Under the pieces are notes generated by a model. It saw only the letters and a program-made list of their open reading frames with translations. It had not been told where the DNA came from and did not search any database. A stretch of DNA of 49,426 bases from an uncultured Pseudomonadota bacterium (lineage in GTDB: Bacteria > Pseudomonadota > Gammaproteobacteria > Steroidobacterales > Steroidobacteraceae): the NCBI GenBank assembly GCA_903927005.1, contig CAIYLH010000087.1:1-49426 (forward strand), written 5' to 3'. Shown piece after piece: positions 1-6,386 of this stretch (the first letter of the stretch is position 1; each line of letters begins with the position of its first letter). A program made the position numbers and the translations under genes.

Positions 1-2
1 CC

Positions 3-74
3 GGTCTGCCAGGTCACTCGCGGCTCCGATCACTGGACTATCTAACAAAAGTTGGAGCGGGCCGTGAACGATAA
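3..74 (+). CDS. 3' end of a cassette ORF (partial), reading into attC
   Basis: Only the tail of this cassette gene is present. The chosen frame reads GLPGHSRLRSLDYLTK and continues into the attC, stopping at TAA 72-74. The frame is supported by a homologous tail, LPGDSWLRSLDDLTK, in the inverted cassette at 6,727-6,981, which aligns without gaps. The family is not recognised and the upstream part lies outside the window. Confidence 0.4.
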   Translation, partial: GLPGHSRLRSLDYLTKVGAGRER

Positions 75-125
75 ATTTCCAACTACTGTGGCCGCCGAGC
101 GCGGCCGCTCAACCCTGAGTTAGCG
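41..125 (+). repeat. attC: attC site 1 (GTG subfamily)
   Basis: R'' TCTAAC and R' GTTAGCG bound complementary arms (TTGGAGCGGGCC against GGCCGCTCAA) that fold into the hairpin used by integron integrases. The loop holds an in-frame ORF, GTG 64 to TAG 123, reading VNDKFPTTVAAERGRSTLS. The next cassette starts 8 nt after the TAG. Confidence 0.92.
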
Positions 126-131
126 GGACCA

Positions 132-437
132 ATGCTCAGTTGGAGCACCTTGACAGTCGGAGAGCGGATTCAGGCTACGTGCCTGTTACTGCTCTTTAGT
201 GTCGGGCTGCTGACCTCTATCCTCAGCTCAACTTCAATTTCCGAGCGTCTCATTTACGCAAGTGCATTGCTCAGTGCCACCGCCGCAATACTCGACCCCC
301 AATTCGTACGAGCGAGGTCAATACGAGCCATTACGCTTCGATCGATGCCGAAACTCTGCCGAACGCTCGTTACCGTCGGTGGGATCTTGGGTTTTGCCGG
401 AATTGTAGGTGGCTGGCTATGGGCGAAATCGCCGTAG
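132..437 (+). CDS. Small cassette-encoded membrane protein, function unknown
   Basis: A 101-residue protein with about three hydrophobic segments (residues 15-33, 40-55 and 80-97), so probably an inner-membrane protein. No family is recognised. The ATG lies 8 nt after the TAG that closes the attC 1 micro-ORF, and no Shine-Dalgarno sequence is present between them. Translation may therefore depend on ribosomes arriving from the attC frame. The stop at 435-437 is just upstream of attC 2. It is the only gene of its cassette. Confidence 0.6.
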   Translation: MLSWSTLTVGERIQATCLLLLFSVGLLTSILSSTSISERLIYASALLSATAAILDPQFVRARSIRAITLRSMPKLCRTLVTVGGILGFAGIVGGWLWAKSP

Positions 438-444
438 CGCGTCC

Positions 445-530
445 CTCTAACAAAGACTGGAGCGTGCCGGTATGGATAAAGTGCCAATGACCGTGGCCGT
501 CGCGCGCGGCCGCTCAGTCCTGAGTTAGAC
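445..530 (+). repeat. attC: attC site 2 (ATG subfamily)
   Basis: R'' CTCTAAC and R' GTTAGAC bound the palindromic arms. The embedded frame runs ATG 472 to TAG 528 (MDKVPMTVAVARGRSVLS), with GGAG 9 nt before the ATG. Confidence 0.92.
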
Positions 531-537
531 GCAAGAA

Positions 538-918
538 ATGCGCTATCCCTTTATAGCTGCCGCGGCACTGCTCATCTGCGGATGTAGCGCTCCAGAAATG
601 CGGCAGCCTTCGGACGGCGCTTGGACGAGAGTCCCGTGGGCGGCGGGCTGCCTCTCCCATTCCGGAACTAGAGAGCAGCCTGCCAACCTGAATATTGTGC
701 TTACTGACGCTCTCAAAGCAGAACTGCTGGGAAAGGTTAAAAGTCTCGAACTCGAGCCAAATTTCTGCTGGTACGAAACGCCAACGGGTGATGTGATGCT
801 GCACGCCGGACCCGACTGCGGGCTCTCGCAAATCGTCAACTTTAGCCGCAGTGCCGGCAGTTGGGATGTCACTAACGTCAGTAGAGACTTCGCCCAATGC
901 GAGCTACACGTCCGGTAG
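538..918 (+). CDS. Putative cassette-encoded lipoprotein, function unknown
   Basis: A 126-residue protein that starts MRYPFIAAAALLICGCSAP. This is a short basic n-region, a hydrophobic stretch and a lipobox-like ICGC, so Cys16 is the likely lipidated residue. The mature part has two further cysteines (WAAGCLS and FCWYE) plus one near CELHVR. No domain is recognised. The ATG is 9 nt after the attC 2 TAG and lacks a clear ribosome-binding site. The stop precedes attC 3 by a few bases. Confidence 0.6.
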   Translation: MRYPFIAAAALLICGCSAPEMRQPSDGAWTRVPWAAGCLSHSGTREQPANLNIVLTDALKAELLGKVKSLELEPNFCWYETPTGDVMLHAGPDCGLSQIVNFSRSAGSWDVTNVSRDFAQCELHVR

Positions 919-924
919 GGCTGC

Positions 925-1010
925 GTCTAACAAAATTTGGAGCGGGCCGGTATGGATAAACTGCCTCTTCCCTCGGCCGCCGCGCGCGGCCGCTCAACCC
1001 TGAGTTAGGC
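925..1010 (+). repeat. attC: attC site 3 (ATG subfamily)
   Basis: R'' GTCTAAC and R' GTTAGGC with the family arms. Micro-ORF ATG 952 to TAG 1008 reads MDKLPLPSAAARGRSTLS. Confidence 0.92.
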
Positions 1011-1036
1011 GACCAGCGCACTTCGGAGGCACCATT

Positions 1037-1537
1037 GTGAAAAAGAAGGGAGGCCCCGGCACATTCAGCGGCACGCTCGCCGAGATTCGAGACGGAAAGT
1101 ATCTTGCGAACGCTCGCAATAGGTCGTCCCGAAGAAAGAGCAAATGGAACCTGCTACTGCCACTAGTCATCTTTCCGATATGGATCCTATTGTGGTGGGT
1201 AATGATTGAATTTGGGTGCTTGGCGAGCTTTCTGCTCCACGGGACTGCGGTGCCGGCTATTGGTGAGTGGATGAAGATTCTCGGTCCCGGGCCGATGACA
1301 CTTGGAGGGGCGCTAATAGCACTGCCGCCGTTCGTGCCGACGATGACAGCGGCGATGGTGATTGGAAACTTTCTTGTCTACCTGATACCTCCAGCTCGCC
1401 GAGCCATGGATGCCGAGGATCAGGGATTTCCCGGAACGGAGTACGCGACCGCCCAGTCCTCACTCGGACGCGCAACCGTCTATACGGCGCCGGTCGTCCT
1501 GTTCTTGTCTCTCCTAGGAGCATGGCTCATTGGTTAA
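1037..1537 (+). CDS. Cassette-encoded integral membrane protein, function unknown
   Basis: A 166-residue protein with a basic N-terminus (KKKGG, then RNRSSRRKSK) and about four hydrophobic segments (residues 38-68, 88-122 and 148-165). GTG 1037 is chosen because GGAGG at 1025-1029 is well spaced from it, unlike most neighbouring cassette genes. It lies 28 nt after the attC 3 TAG, so it need not rely on coupling to it. No family is recognised. About 44 non-coding bases separate its stop from attC 4. Confidence 0.6.
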   Translation: MKKKGGPGTFSGTLAEIRDGKYLANARNRSSRRKSKWNLLLPLVIFPIWILLWWVMIEFGCLASFLLHGTAVPAIGEWMKILGPGPMTLGGALIALPPFVPTMTAAMVIGNFLVYLIPPARRAMDAEDQGFPGTEYATAQSSLGRATVYTAPVVLFLSLLGAWLIG

Positions 1538-1581
1538 GAACCACCCGAACCTCCGGTACTGGCCCAACAGGCAATGTGCTC

Positions 1582-1667
1582 GCCTAACAAAAGTTGGAGC
1601 GGGCCGGGATGGATAAACTGCCCTTGAATATGGTCGCTGCGCGCGGCCGCTCAAGCCTGAGTTAGGC
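1582..1667 (+). repeat. attC: attC site 4 (ATG subfamily)
   Basis: R'' GCCTAAC and R' GTTAGGC are fully complementary. Micro-ORF ATG 1609 to TAG 1665 reads MDKLPLNMVAARGRSSLS. Confidence 0.92.
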
Positions 1668-1675
1668 GACCCAAG

Positions 1676-2128
1676 ATGCGCTTCCGATTGCTCAAGATCT
1701 TGGCTGCGGTCGCGCTCGCAGCGACCGCAATCACGATCGGGGCAGCGAACTACCTTGCCCGAAATCAGAAGCCTCAGCCGCTCGCGGTCGCGCTCCTCAT
1801 TACCGGGGACGACGGGCTGACGAATAGGTTTCGGGATGCGCTGGAGCACGCGCTGCGTACGGATCCGCGCTTTGAGATGGCACGTGCGGGCGCAGCCTAC
1901 GATCTACAAATGCGAATCCCAACGAACCTGCAACCTATAGCCGTAGGTGACCATTCTGGAATTCAAGTGCTGGTGACATTTGCAGACCACAGCGGCAAGC
2001 AATTCGGCTCCAGCGACCGAAGCTGCGTTGAGGAGGAGATGGCATCTTGTGCCGAGGGGGTGCTTGCCGACGCGAGACAGCTGTTGGCGGCTCGCCTAAC
2101 AAAACTTGGAGCGGGCCGGGATGGATAA
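1676..2128 (+). CDS. Cassette-encoded secreted or membrane-anchored protein with attC-encoded tail
   Basis: A 150-residue protein. Residues 1-26 form a basic-then-hydrophobic signal peptide or anchor (MRFRLLKILAAVALAAT onward). The rest is soluble and contains the pair SSDRSC and MASC. The reading frame crosses the R'' box of attC 5 and ends inside it, adding LTKLGAGRDG encoded by the recombination site. The start lies 10 nt after the attC 4 TAG without a convincing ribosome-binding site. No family is recognised. Confidence 0.6.
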   Translation: MRFRLLKILAAVALAATAITIGAANYLARNQKPQPLAVALLITGDDGLTNRFRDALEHALRTDPRFEMARAGAAYDLQMRIPTNLQPIAVGDHSGIQVLVTFADHSGKQFGSSDRSCVEEEMASCAEGVLADARQLLAARLTKLGAGRDG

Positions 2129-2179
2129 ACTGCCTTGGTATGTGGGCGCCCCGCGCGGCCGCTCAAGCCTGAGTTAGGC
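2094..2179 (+). repeat. attC: attC site 5 (ATG subfamily)
   Basis: R'' GCCTAAC and R' GTTAGGC. Micro-ORF ATG 2121 to TAG 2177 reads MDKLPWYVGAPRGRSSLS. The upstream gene ends within the site. Confidence 0.92.
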
Positions 2180-2187
2180 GAACCATT

Positions 2188-2544
2188 TTGGACTCAATGA
2201 TTGAACTCTCCCTCGCGCGCCCTTTGACGGTGGGTGACACCGGCGTCACAGACGTTAACGACGTTGAGTCGGTACGGGCCTTCTGCGACCGATTTGCCGC
2301 GCGTCTCATCGAGCGTTACCTGGCGCAAGGAATGTCGTGGGAGAGCGCCGACCTAGCGATTAACCGAGTCTACGATCTCATGATCCTCAATTGCGGCAGT
2401 AGCGTCCCTCGCTTTGCCTGGGACGTGTTCCTGGCCTTCGATGGAGGTGAGTGCTCGAATCCAAAAGGTGACTCATTTACACGGCCGCACATTGAGGAGC
2501 TCGCACGTGGTGGCCCGCCTAACAAAAGTTGGAGCGTGCCGTGA
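2188..2544 (+). CDS. Small cassette-encoded soluble protein, function unknown
   Basis: Up to 118 residues. It has no signal peptide or membrane segment, so it is probably cytoplasmic. The start is either TTG 2188 (10 nt after the attC 5 TAG) or ATG 2197. The C-terminus reads into attC 6 (PPNKSWSVP) and stops at the TGA inside the site. The body is rich in acidic residues and contains FAWDVFLAFDGGEC. I do not recognise a family. Confidence 0.5.
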   Translation: MDSMIELSLARPLTVGDTGVTDVNDVESVRAFCDRFAARLIERYLAQGMSWESADLAINRVYDLMILNCGSSVPRFAWDVFLAFDGGECSNPKGDSFTRPHIEELARGGPPNKSWSVP

Positions 2545-2602
2545 ACGATAAAGTGCCGATTCCTGATGCCGCTTACCGCGGCCGCTCAACCCTGAGTTAG
2601 AC
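2517..2602 (+). repeat. attC: attC site 6 (GTG subfamily)
   Basis: R'' GCCTAAC and R' GTTAGAC. Micro-ORF GTG 2541 to TAG 2600 reads VNDKVPIPDAAYRGRSTLS, with GGAG 6 nt before the GTG. Confidence 0.92.
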
Positions 2603-2605
2603 AAA

Positions 2606-3118
2606 GTGCCCAGCGTCACGTTCTCGGCATCGATCGTATTCGTCGCGACCGTGCTCGTGGCGCTAAACGCGCTTGCGGCCGAACCTGGACCTACGCGCGC
2701 GTTTATGGCTGAACTCAATAGGCTAGAGAGTCAGGCCGAGCGATTCCGTCCGGGCCGAAGCTCGGGCCCACTCCGTGCCGACAATATTCGAGACGAGGAA
2801 GTACGCGAGCTTCAAACTGCAGCGCGAACTCTCCTGCCCGAAGCAGTCGTAAACATTGCGTCCGTAACTGCTGGGTGCCCGTGCGAGAACGGCACGGCCT
2901 GTACTGCTCAAGTCTGGATCGCGGCTGCAACCCCTCAGAAAACACAACGACTGTTGTTCTCACGCATCGATGGTGCGTGGCGTCTAGGGCCAGCGGAAGA
3001 GTGGTGGCTGAAATTTGATCACCTTCACGCATCGCAAAGAGACAACCGAAACGTAATGGACCTCCTAAACGCCGAAATGCGCCTGCTTAAGGGGATGCCC
3101 ACATGTGCGCCCAAATGA
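2606..3118 (+). CDS. Cassette-encoded exported protein, function unknown
   Basis: A 170-residue protein with a typical signal peptide (residues 1-24, cleavage predicted at ALA-AEP). The mature part has a CPC motif (TAGCPCENGTAC) that could be redox-active or metal-binding, and an aromatic stretch EEWWLKFDHLH. GTG 2606 lies 5 nt after the attC 6 TAG and has no Shine-Dalgarno. No domain is recognised. The stop is followed by about 27 bases before attC 7. Confidence 0.6.
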   Translation: MPSVTFSASIVFVATVLVALNALAAEPGPTRAFMAELNRLESQAERFRPGRSSGPLRADNIRDEEVRELQTAARTLLPEAVVNIASVTAGCPCENGTACTAQVWIAAATPQKTQRLLFSRIDGAWRLGPAEEWWLKFDHLHASQRDNRNVMDLLNAEMRLLKGMPTCAPK

Positions 3119-3145
3119 TTGCGCCTGCGGGCTAATCTCGTCTTT

Positions 3146-3231
3146 GTCTAACAAAGGATGAACCGGGCCGTGAACGATAAAGTGCCACTGACTATGGCCG
3201 TGTACCGCGGCCGGTCATCCCTGAGTTAGAC
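3146..3231 (+). repeat. attC: attC site 7 (GTG subfamily)
   Basis: R'' GTCTAAC and R' GTTAGAC. The arms are slightly diverged (GATGAACCGGGCC against GGCCGGTCATCC), with compensatory changes that keep pairing. Micro-ORF GTG 3170 to TAG 3229 reads VNDKVPLTMAVYRGRSSLS. Confidence 0.92.
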
Positions 3232-3259
3232 CGCGCACCGATGCAAGGAGCGTCGCAGC

Positions 3260-3520
3260 ATGAAGGCCAGTCTGCCGAATTTAACTAGCGTGATCACACC
3301 GGGCGCGGCAATCGTCTCAGCCGTACAGGTCCTGGCCATGGTTGTATGCGTCGCTTCATACGAGAATGCGCCGGAAAGCGCCCTTGGCTCGTTCCTGCAC
3401 GAACCAAACGGCATCACGATTGCGATCGTGACCATAGTCGCGTTCAGTGCGGTAGCCGGCGGAATACTCGGTGCTCTGGGGCACCCGATGACGCCGCCGC
3501 GCAACAAGAGCGGCGGCTAA
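3260..3520 (+). CDS. Small cassette-encoded membrane protein, function unknown
   Basis: An 86-residue protein with two predicted membrane helices (residues 13-34 and 53-76) and a basic C-terminus. The ATG is preceded by AAGGAG at 3245-3250, about 9 nt away, so it has its own ribosome-binding site; it lies 30 nt after the attC 7 TAG. The stop codon is the TAA of the attC 8 R'' box. No family is recognised. Confidence 0.55.
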   Translation: MKASLPNLTSVITPGAAIVSAVQVLAMVVCVASYENAPESALGSFLHEPNGITIAIVTIVAFSAVAGGILGALGHPMTPPRNKSGG

Positions 3521-3600
3521 CAATATTTGGAGCGGGCCGGTATGGATAAACTACCCTTGCCTATGGCCGCCGTGCGCGGCCGCTCAACCCTGAGTTAGGC
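3515..3600 (+). repeat. attC: attC site 8 (ATG subfamily)
   Basis: R'' GGCTAAC and R' GTTAGGC. Micro-ORF ATG 3542 to TAG 3598 reads MDKLPLPMAAVRGRSTLS. The preceding gene terminates on the TAA of the R'' box. Confidence 0.92.
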
Positions 3601-3610
3601 GATTCACGAA

Positions 3611-4030
3611 ATGAAGTGGCGACCCGTAGCATCATTCGTCCTACTAGCTTCTGCTTCAGGGAACACGCTCGCTGGCGACTGCCTCAAATATGAGCCAGCT
3701 AAGGTCCACCTTTCGGGAACCATAGCGCGCGAGACATTCCCAGGTCCGCCGAACTACGAAAGCGTAGCTTCCGGAGACGCCGCGGAAACAATCTGGGTGC
3801 TGCGACTTAGCAAACCCATCTGTACCGTTAGCTCTAGCTCCGACGAAATCAATGAGGCCGAAAACGACCAAAGCGAGCTGCAACTTGTTCTCGAACCGGC
3901 TCAGTACAAGAGGTATCGTGCCCTCGTCGGGCGTCGTGTAACCGCTACGGGAACGCTATTCCATGCCATCAGTGGGCATCATCACAAGACGTTGCTGCTG
4001 ACAACGGAGGCGCTCAGTGGAATCGCCTAA
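3611..4030 (+). CDS. DUF4431-type exported protein
   Basis: A 139-residue protein with a signal peptide (residues 1-21, cleavage near LAG-DC). The mature sequence carries features I associate with DUF4431 proteins: CLKYEPAKVHLSGTI, FPGPPNYESV, LRLSKPICT, and GTLFHAISGHHHKTLLL near the end. The family is probably periplasmic and its function is unknown. The start lies 12 nt after the attC 8 TAG without a ribosome-binding site. The TAA stop is the one in the attC 9 R'' box. The domain call is from memory of the family pattern. Confidence 0.7.
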   Translation: MKWRPVASFVLLASASGNTLAGDCLKYEPAKVHLSGTIARETFPGPPNYESVASGDAAETIWVLRLSKPICTVSSSSDEINEAENDQSELQLVLEPAQYKRYRALVGRRVTATGTLFHAISGHHHKTLLLTTEALSGIA

Positions 4031-4110
4031 CAAAACTTGGAGCGGGCCGGGATGAATAAACTGCCTCGGTATATGGCCGTCGCGCGCGGCCGCTCAAGCC
4101 TGAGTTAGAT
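4025..4110 (+). repeat. attC: attC site 9 (ATG subfamily)
   Basis: R'' GCCTAAC and R' GTTAGAT. Micro-ORF ATG 4052 to TAG 4108 reads MNKLPRYMAVARGRSSLS. Confidence 0.92.
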
Positions 4111-4136
4111 CTCGCGCTTCTTTAAATAGCAGCGAC

Positions 4137-4164
4137 TTGACGTACTACGGCAATGCCGTATGCT
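4137..4164 (+). promoter_or_regulatory. Candidate promoter of the HigBA-type cassette
   Basis: TTGACG (4137-4142), a 16-bp spacer and TATGCT (4159-4164) resemble a sigma70 promoter. The -10 element overlaps the annotated ATG 4153. If this promoter is used, transcription would begin near 4,171, exactly at an in-frame TTG. Confidence 0.4.
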
Positions 4165-4485
4165 CCGCAATTGTTCAGCTTTGTAGAAACCCATCTCTTC
4201 ACGAAGCTGGTGACAGACTATTTGACGGATGATGAGTACGCGGCGCTCCAGCTCGCCCTTGTCGCCCATCCAGACAGCGGCCCGGTAATCCCTGGCTCAG
4301 GCGGTATCCGGAAATTGCGCTGGGCGGCTCCTGGTAGAGGTAAGCGCGGCGGTTACCGGGTTATCTATTACGTTCGGAGGGCGAACGGCGTCATCTGGAT
4401 GCTTACGATGTATCCAAAAAACGTCGCCGAGAATATCCCGGCGCATGTGCTCAGACAGATTCGGAAGGAAGTAGACGATGGCTAA
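4153..4485 (+). CDS. HigB/RelE-type toxin
   Basis: A 110-residue protein of the RelE/HigB fold. These are ribosome-dependent mRNA interferases whose activity is blocked by a cognate HTH antitoxin. Supporting segments are FVETHLFTKLVTDYLTDDEY, the central IPGSGGIRKLRWA, the basic GRGKRGGYRVIYY and the C-terminal IWMLTMYPKN. Toxin-first order with an 8-nt overlap into the antitoxin is typical of higBA. The start is uncertain: ATG 4153 gives full length, while TTG 4171 would match the promoter candidate and the family's usual N-terminus. It has no attC-coupled start, unlike the non-TA cassettes. Confidence 0.85.
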   Translation: MPYAPQLFSFVETHLFTKLVTDYLTDDEYAALQLALVAHPDSGPVIPGSGGIRKLRWAAPGRGKRGGYRVIYYVRRANGVIWMLTMYPKNVAENIPAHVLRQIRKEVDDG

Positions 4486-4750
4486 AGTAACCCGAAACGT
4501 TGGTAAGGAAATTCTCGATGGGTTGCGCGAATTGAAGCGCGGCGAATATGGTCGGGTAACTAATCTTCCTGCGATTGCTTCGATCCGCGAAAAGACTGGT
4601 CTACCTCAAACGCGGTTCGCTGAGCTCCTCGGCGTTTCAGTACGAACGTTGCAGGATTGGGAACAGGGGCGTCGGGCTCCGTCCGGAGCTGCTCGTACGC
4701 TGCTTGTGCTGGTTGATCGCAACCCGACTGCGCTGCTCGACGTTGCCTAG
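4478..4750 (+). CDS. HigA-type HTH antitoxin
   Basis: A 90-residue protein with an Xre-type helix-turn-helix at about residues 38-75 (REKTGLPQTRFAELLGVSVR, then TLQDWEQGRRAPSG). The family neutralises the HigB toxin and represses its own operon. It overlaps the toxin gene by 8 nt, indicating translational coupling. The stop lies about 10 nt before attC 10. Confidence 0.88.
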   Translation: MAKVTRNVGKEILDGLRELKRGEYGRVTNLPAIASIREKTGLPQTRFAELLGVSVRTLQDWEQGRRAPSGAARTLLVLVDRNPTALLDVA

Positions 4751-4759
4751 TGCGTCGAG

Positions 4760-4845
4760 ATCTAACAAAGGTAGGATCGGGCCGTGAACGATAAACTGCC
4801 GGTTCCTGACGCCGCCGCGCGCGGCTGCTCAACCCTGAGTTAGAC
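4760..4845 (+). repeat. attC: attC site 10 (GTG subfamily)
   Basis: R'' ATCTAAC and R' GTTAGAC. Micro-ORF GTG 4784 to TAG 4843 reads VNDKLPVPDAAARGCSTLS. Confidence 0.92.
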
Positions 4846-4859
4846 GCAGAGCAGACGTC

Positions 4860-5408
4860 GTGCCATTCACGCCTTTCCATATGGGACTCGGTGCCGCGTT
4901 TAAGGCGCTCGCAGGAAGACGCTTTAGTCTCATCACATTCGGCGTCGCGCAAGTTGCTATGGACATCGAACCCTTAGTTCGCATGATCCGCGGCGATAGA
5001 ATCCTTCACGGCTTCACCCACACCTACATTGGCGCGGCTGTCGTGGGAGCTGGAGTTCTCATTCTGGGCAAACCACTGGCCGCCCGCCTGAATGAGCTAT
5101 GGCGCCGGGAACTGATCCGGGAAGGCGCTGCCTGGCTAGAGGAATCGGGCGGCCTCGACTCGGGACCGGCCGCGGCCGGAGCGTTCATAGGCACGCTTAG
5201 TCATGTCGCTCTCGATAGTTTGATGCACGCCGACATCCGGCCATTCGCCCCATTCTCGCAGTCAAACGACCTGCTAGGCTTAATACCGCTAGGTGAATTG
5301 CATGCGTTGTGCGTCGTCGCGGGGATTGTCGGCCTCGTAGTCTGGGGCGGCCTTCGCTATCTGCATCGCCCTGCGCCTAACAAAGGTGGGACGGGCCGTG
5401 AACGATAA
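4860..5408 (+). CDS. Membrane protein resembling metal-dependent hydrolases (MPFTPFH family)
   Basis: A 182-residue protein that starts MPFTPFHMGLGAAFKAL. Histidine/aspartate motifs (FH at 6-7, DIEPL, HGFTHTYIGA, SHVALDSLMHADIRPF) are arranged as in small membrane-bound metal-dependent hydrolase-like proteins. About three hydrophobic segments are visible (residues 55-72, 105-118 and 145-165). GTG 4860 lies 16 nt after the attC 10 TAG, and GTG is supported by the conserved N-terminus. The C-terminal PNKGGTGRER is encoded by attC 11. The fragment at 9,018-9,050 is homologous to the start of this cassette. The substrate is unknown. Confidence 0.65.
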   Translation: MPFTPFHMGLGAAFKALAGRRFSLITFGVAQVAMDIEPLVRMIRGDRILHGFTHTYIGAAVVGAGVLILGKPLAARLNELWRRELIREGAAWLEESGGLDSGPAAAGAFIGTLSHVALDSLMHADIRPFAPFSQSNDLLGLIPLGELHALCVVAGIVGLVVWGGLRYLHRPAPNKGGTGRER

Positions 5409-5459
5409 ATTTCCAGTTGCCGCGGCCGTATCTCGCGGCCGCTCAACCCTGAGTTAGAC
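5375..5459 (+). repeat. attC: attC site 11 (GTG subfamily)
   Basis: R'' GCCTAAC and R' GTTAGAC; the left arm has lost one base (GGTGGGACGGGCC). Micro-ORF GTG 5398 to TAG 5457 reads VNDKFPVAAAVSRGRSTLS. Confidence 0.9.
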
Positions 5460-5511
5460 GCGGAACAATTGGTACTGGCAGCGGGGCGCGCGTCGCGATA
5501 TATCTAGCCCC

Positions 5512-5727
5512 ATGTCATCGCTAATCTTCAGCGACGTCGAGATAATGGGAGGGACGGCCTGCCTAGCCGGGACTCGCGTCCCATTCCAAACGCTGCTCGA
5601 TTATCTTGAAGGTGGCGACTCCCTCGACCAATTCCTCTCCGACTTCCCTAGCGTCAGTCGGGAATTGGCTGTCGCTGCGCTGCATCAAGCCGGCGATCTG
5701 GCGGTCGCAAATGCGCGTGTTGCTTGA
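5512..5727 (+). CDS. DUF433-type antitoxin
   Basis: A 71-residue DUF433 protein, recognised by GGTACLAGTRVPFQTLLDYL and the DSLDQFLSDFPSVSRE helix, a winged-helix-like fold. Such proteins are commonly encoded just upstream of DUF5615 PIN-like proteins and are regarded as antitoxins. Its 3' end overlaps the next gene by 17 nt. TATATC/TATCTA at 5499-5506 lies directly upstream of ATG 5512, so a near-leaderless mRNA is possible. The -35 match is poor. Confidence 0.82.
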   Translation: MSSLIFSDVEIMGGTACLAGTRVPFQTLLDYLEGGDSLDQFLSDFPSVSRELAVAALHQAGDLAVANARVA

Positions 5728-6031
5728 TGAGTGCGTCCCGAGGCGCCTGAGGACGCAACTCGCCGGCCACGACGTTCGCACTGTCCCCGAGGCCGGTTGG
5801 GCCGGCTTAAAGAGCGGGCGACTACTGGCGGCTGCTGCTGCTGAATTCGCCTGCTTCATAACGGTCGACCGAAACCTCCAGTTTCAACAGCGTCCAGGCT
5901 CGCTGCCTATGGCCGTCATTTTGCTGACCGCTCCGAACAATAAATTCGAAACGCTGCAACTGGCGATGGAGTCTGTCCGAACGGCCCTCGCAGCACTTCA
6001 GCCTGGAAGCCTCGTAGTCGTTCACGTCTAA
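5711..6031 (+). CDS. DUF5615 PIN-like toxin
   Basis: A 106-residue protein with the DUF5615/PIN-like pattern: MRVLLDECVPRRLRTQL (Asp6-Glu7), HDVRTVPEAGW in the middle, and ITVDRNLQFQQ for the second acidic cluster. The family is predicted to be a nuclease related to VapC and acts as toxin to DUF433. ATG 5711 is chosen over upstream starts because it begins the conserved core and gives a 17-nt overlap with the antitoxin. The stop is the TAA of the attC 12 R'' box. Confidence 0.82.
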   Translation: MRVLLDECVPRRLRTQLAGHDVRTVPEAGWAGLKSGRLLAAAAAEFACFITVDRNLQFQQRPGSLPMAVILLTAPNNKFETLQLAMESVRTALAALQPGSLVVVHV

Positions 6032-6099
6032 CAAAACTTGGAGCGGGCCGGTTATGGATAAAGTGCCGCCGCATATGGCCGCTCAACCCTGAGTTATCG
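6026..6099 (+). repeat. attC: attC site 12, shortened by about 13 bp
   Basis: R'' GTCTAAC is intact, but R' reads GTTATCG and the right half lacks about 13 bp between two GGCCG copies, consistent with slippage. The micro-ORF begins at ATG 6054 but is thrown out of frame (MDKVPPHMAAQP). It is the only site with such a deletion. Confidence 0.8.
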
Positions 6100-6152
6100 G
6101 TACGCAAGTGGCGACGTTGCGCTTGTCAGGGGTCGGTGCTACGGTAGTTGTT

Positions 6153-6386
6153 ATGGCTCGCCCTCTAAGTCAAATACAGGAAGAAATTCAATCGCTTAGC
6201 GCCTCCGATAAGGAGTCGCTACTGCGCTCGCTCTTGGACGAATTCGATAGGCCAGCAAACCCAGACGTCGACGCCGCGTGGCTGCAGGAAGCACAACGGC
6301 GGAGTCGAGAGATCGACGACGGAACGGTTAGGTGCGTCCCTGCCGATGAGGTATTCGCGCGCATCGAGGACTCTCTGAAGAGATGA
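6153..6386 (+). CDS. Addiction-module antitoxin (TIGR02574-like)
   Basis: A 77-residue protein beginning MARPLSQIQEEIQSLSASDK, with a helical segment and the AWLQEAQRRSREIDDGTVRC and VFARIEDSLKR blocks seen in the putative addiction-module component family (TIGR02574). Such proteins partner with ParE/RelE toxins. ATG 6153 is chosen over upstream in-frame GTG/ATG codons because the family motif begins there. The stop overlaps the toxin start as ATGA (6383-6386). The family also makes this the probable repressor of the operon. Confidence 0.8.
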   Translation: MARPLSQIQEEIQSLSASDKESLLRSLLDEFDRPANPDVDAAWLQEAQRRSREIDDGTVRCVPADEVFARIEDSLKR

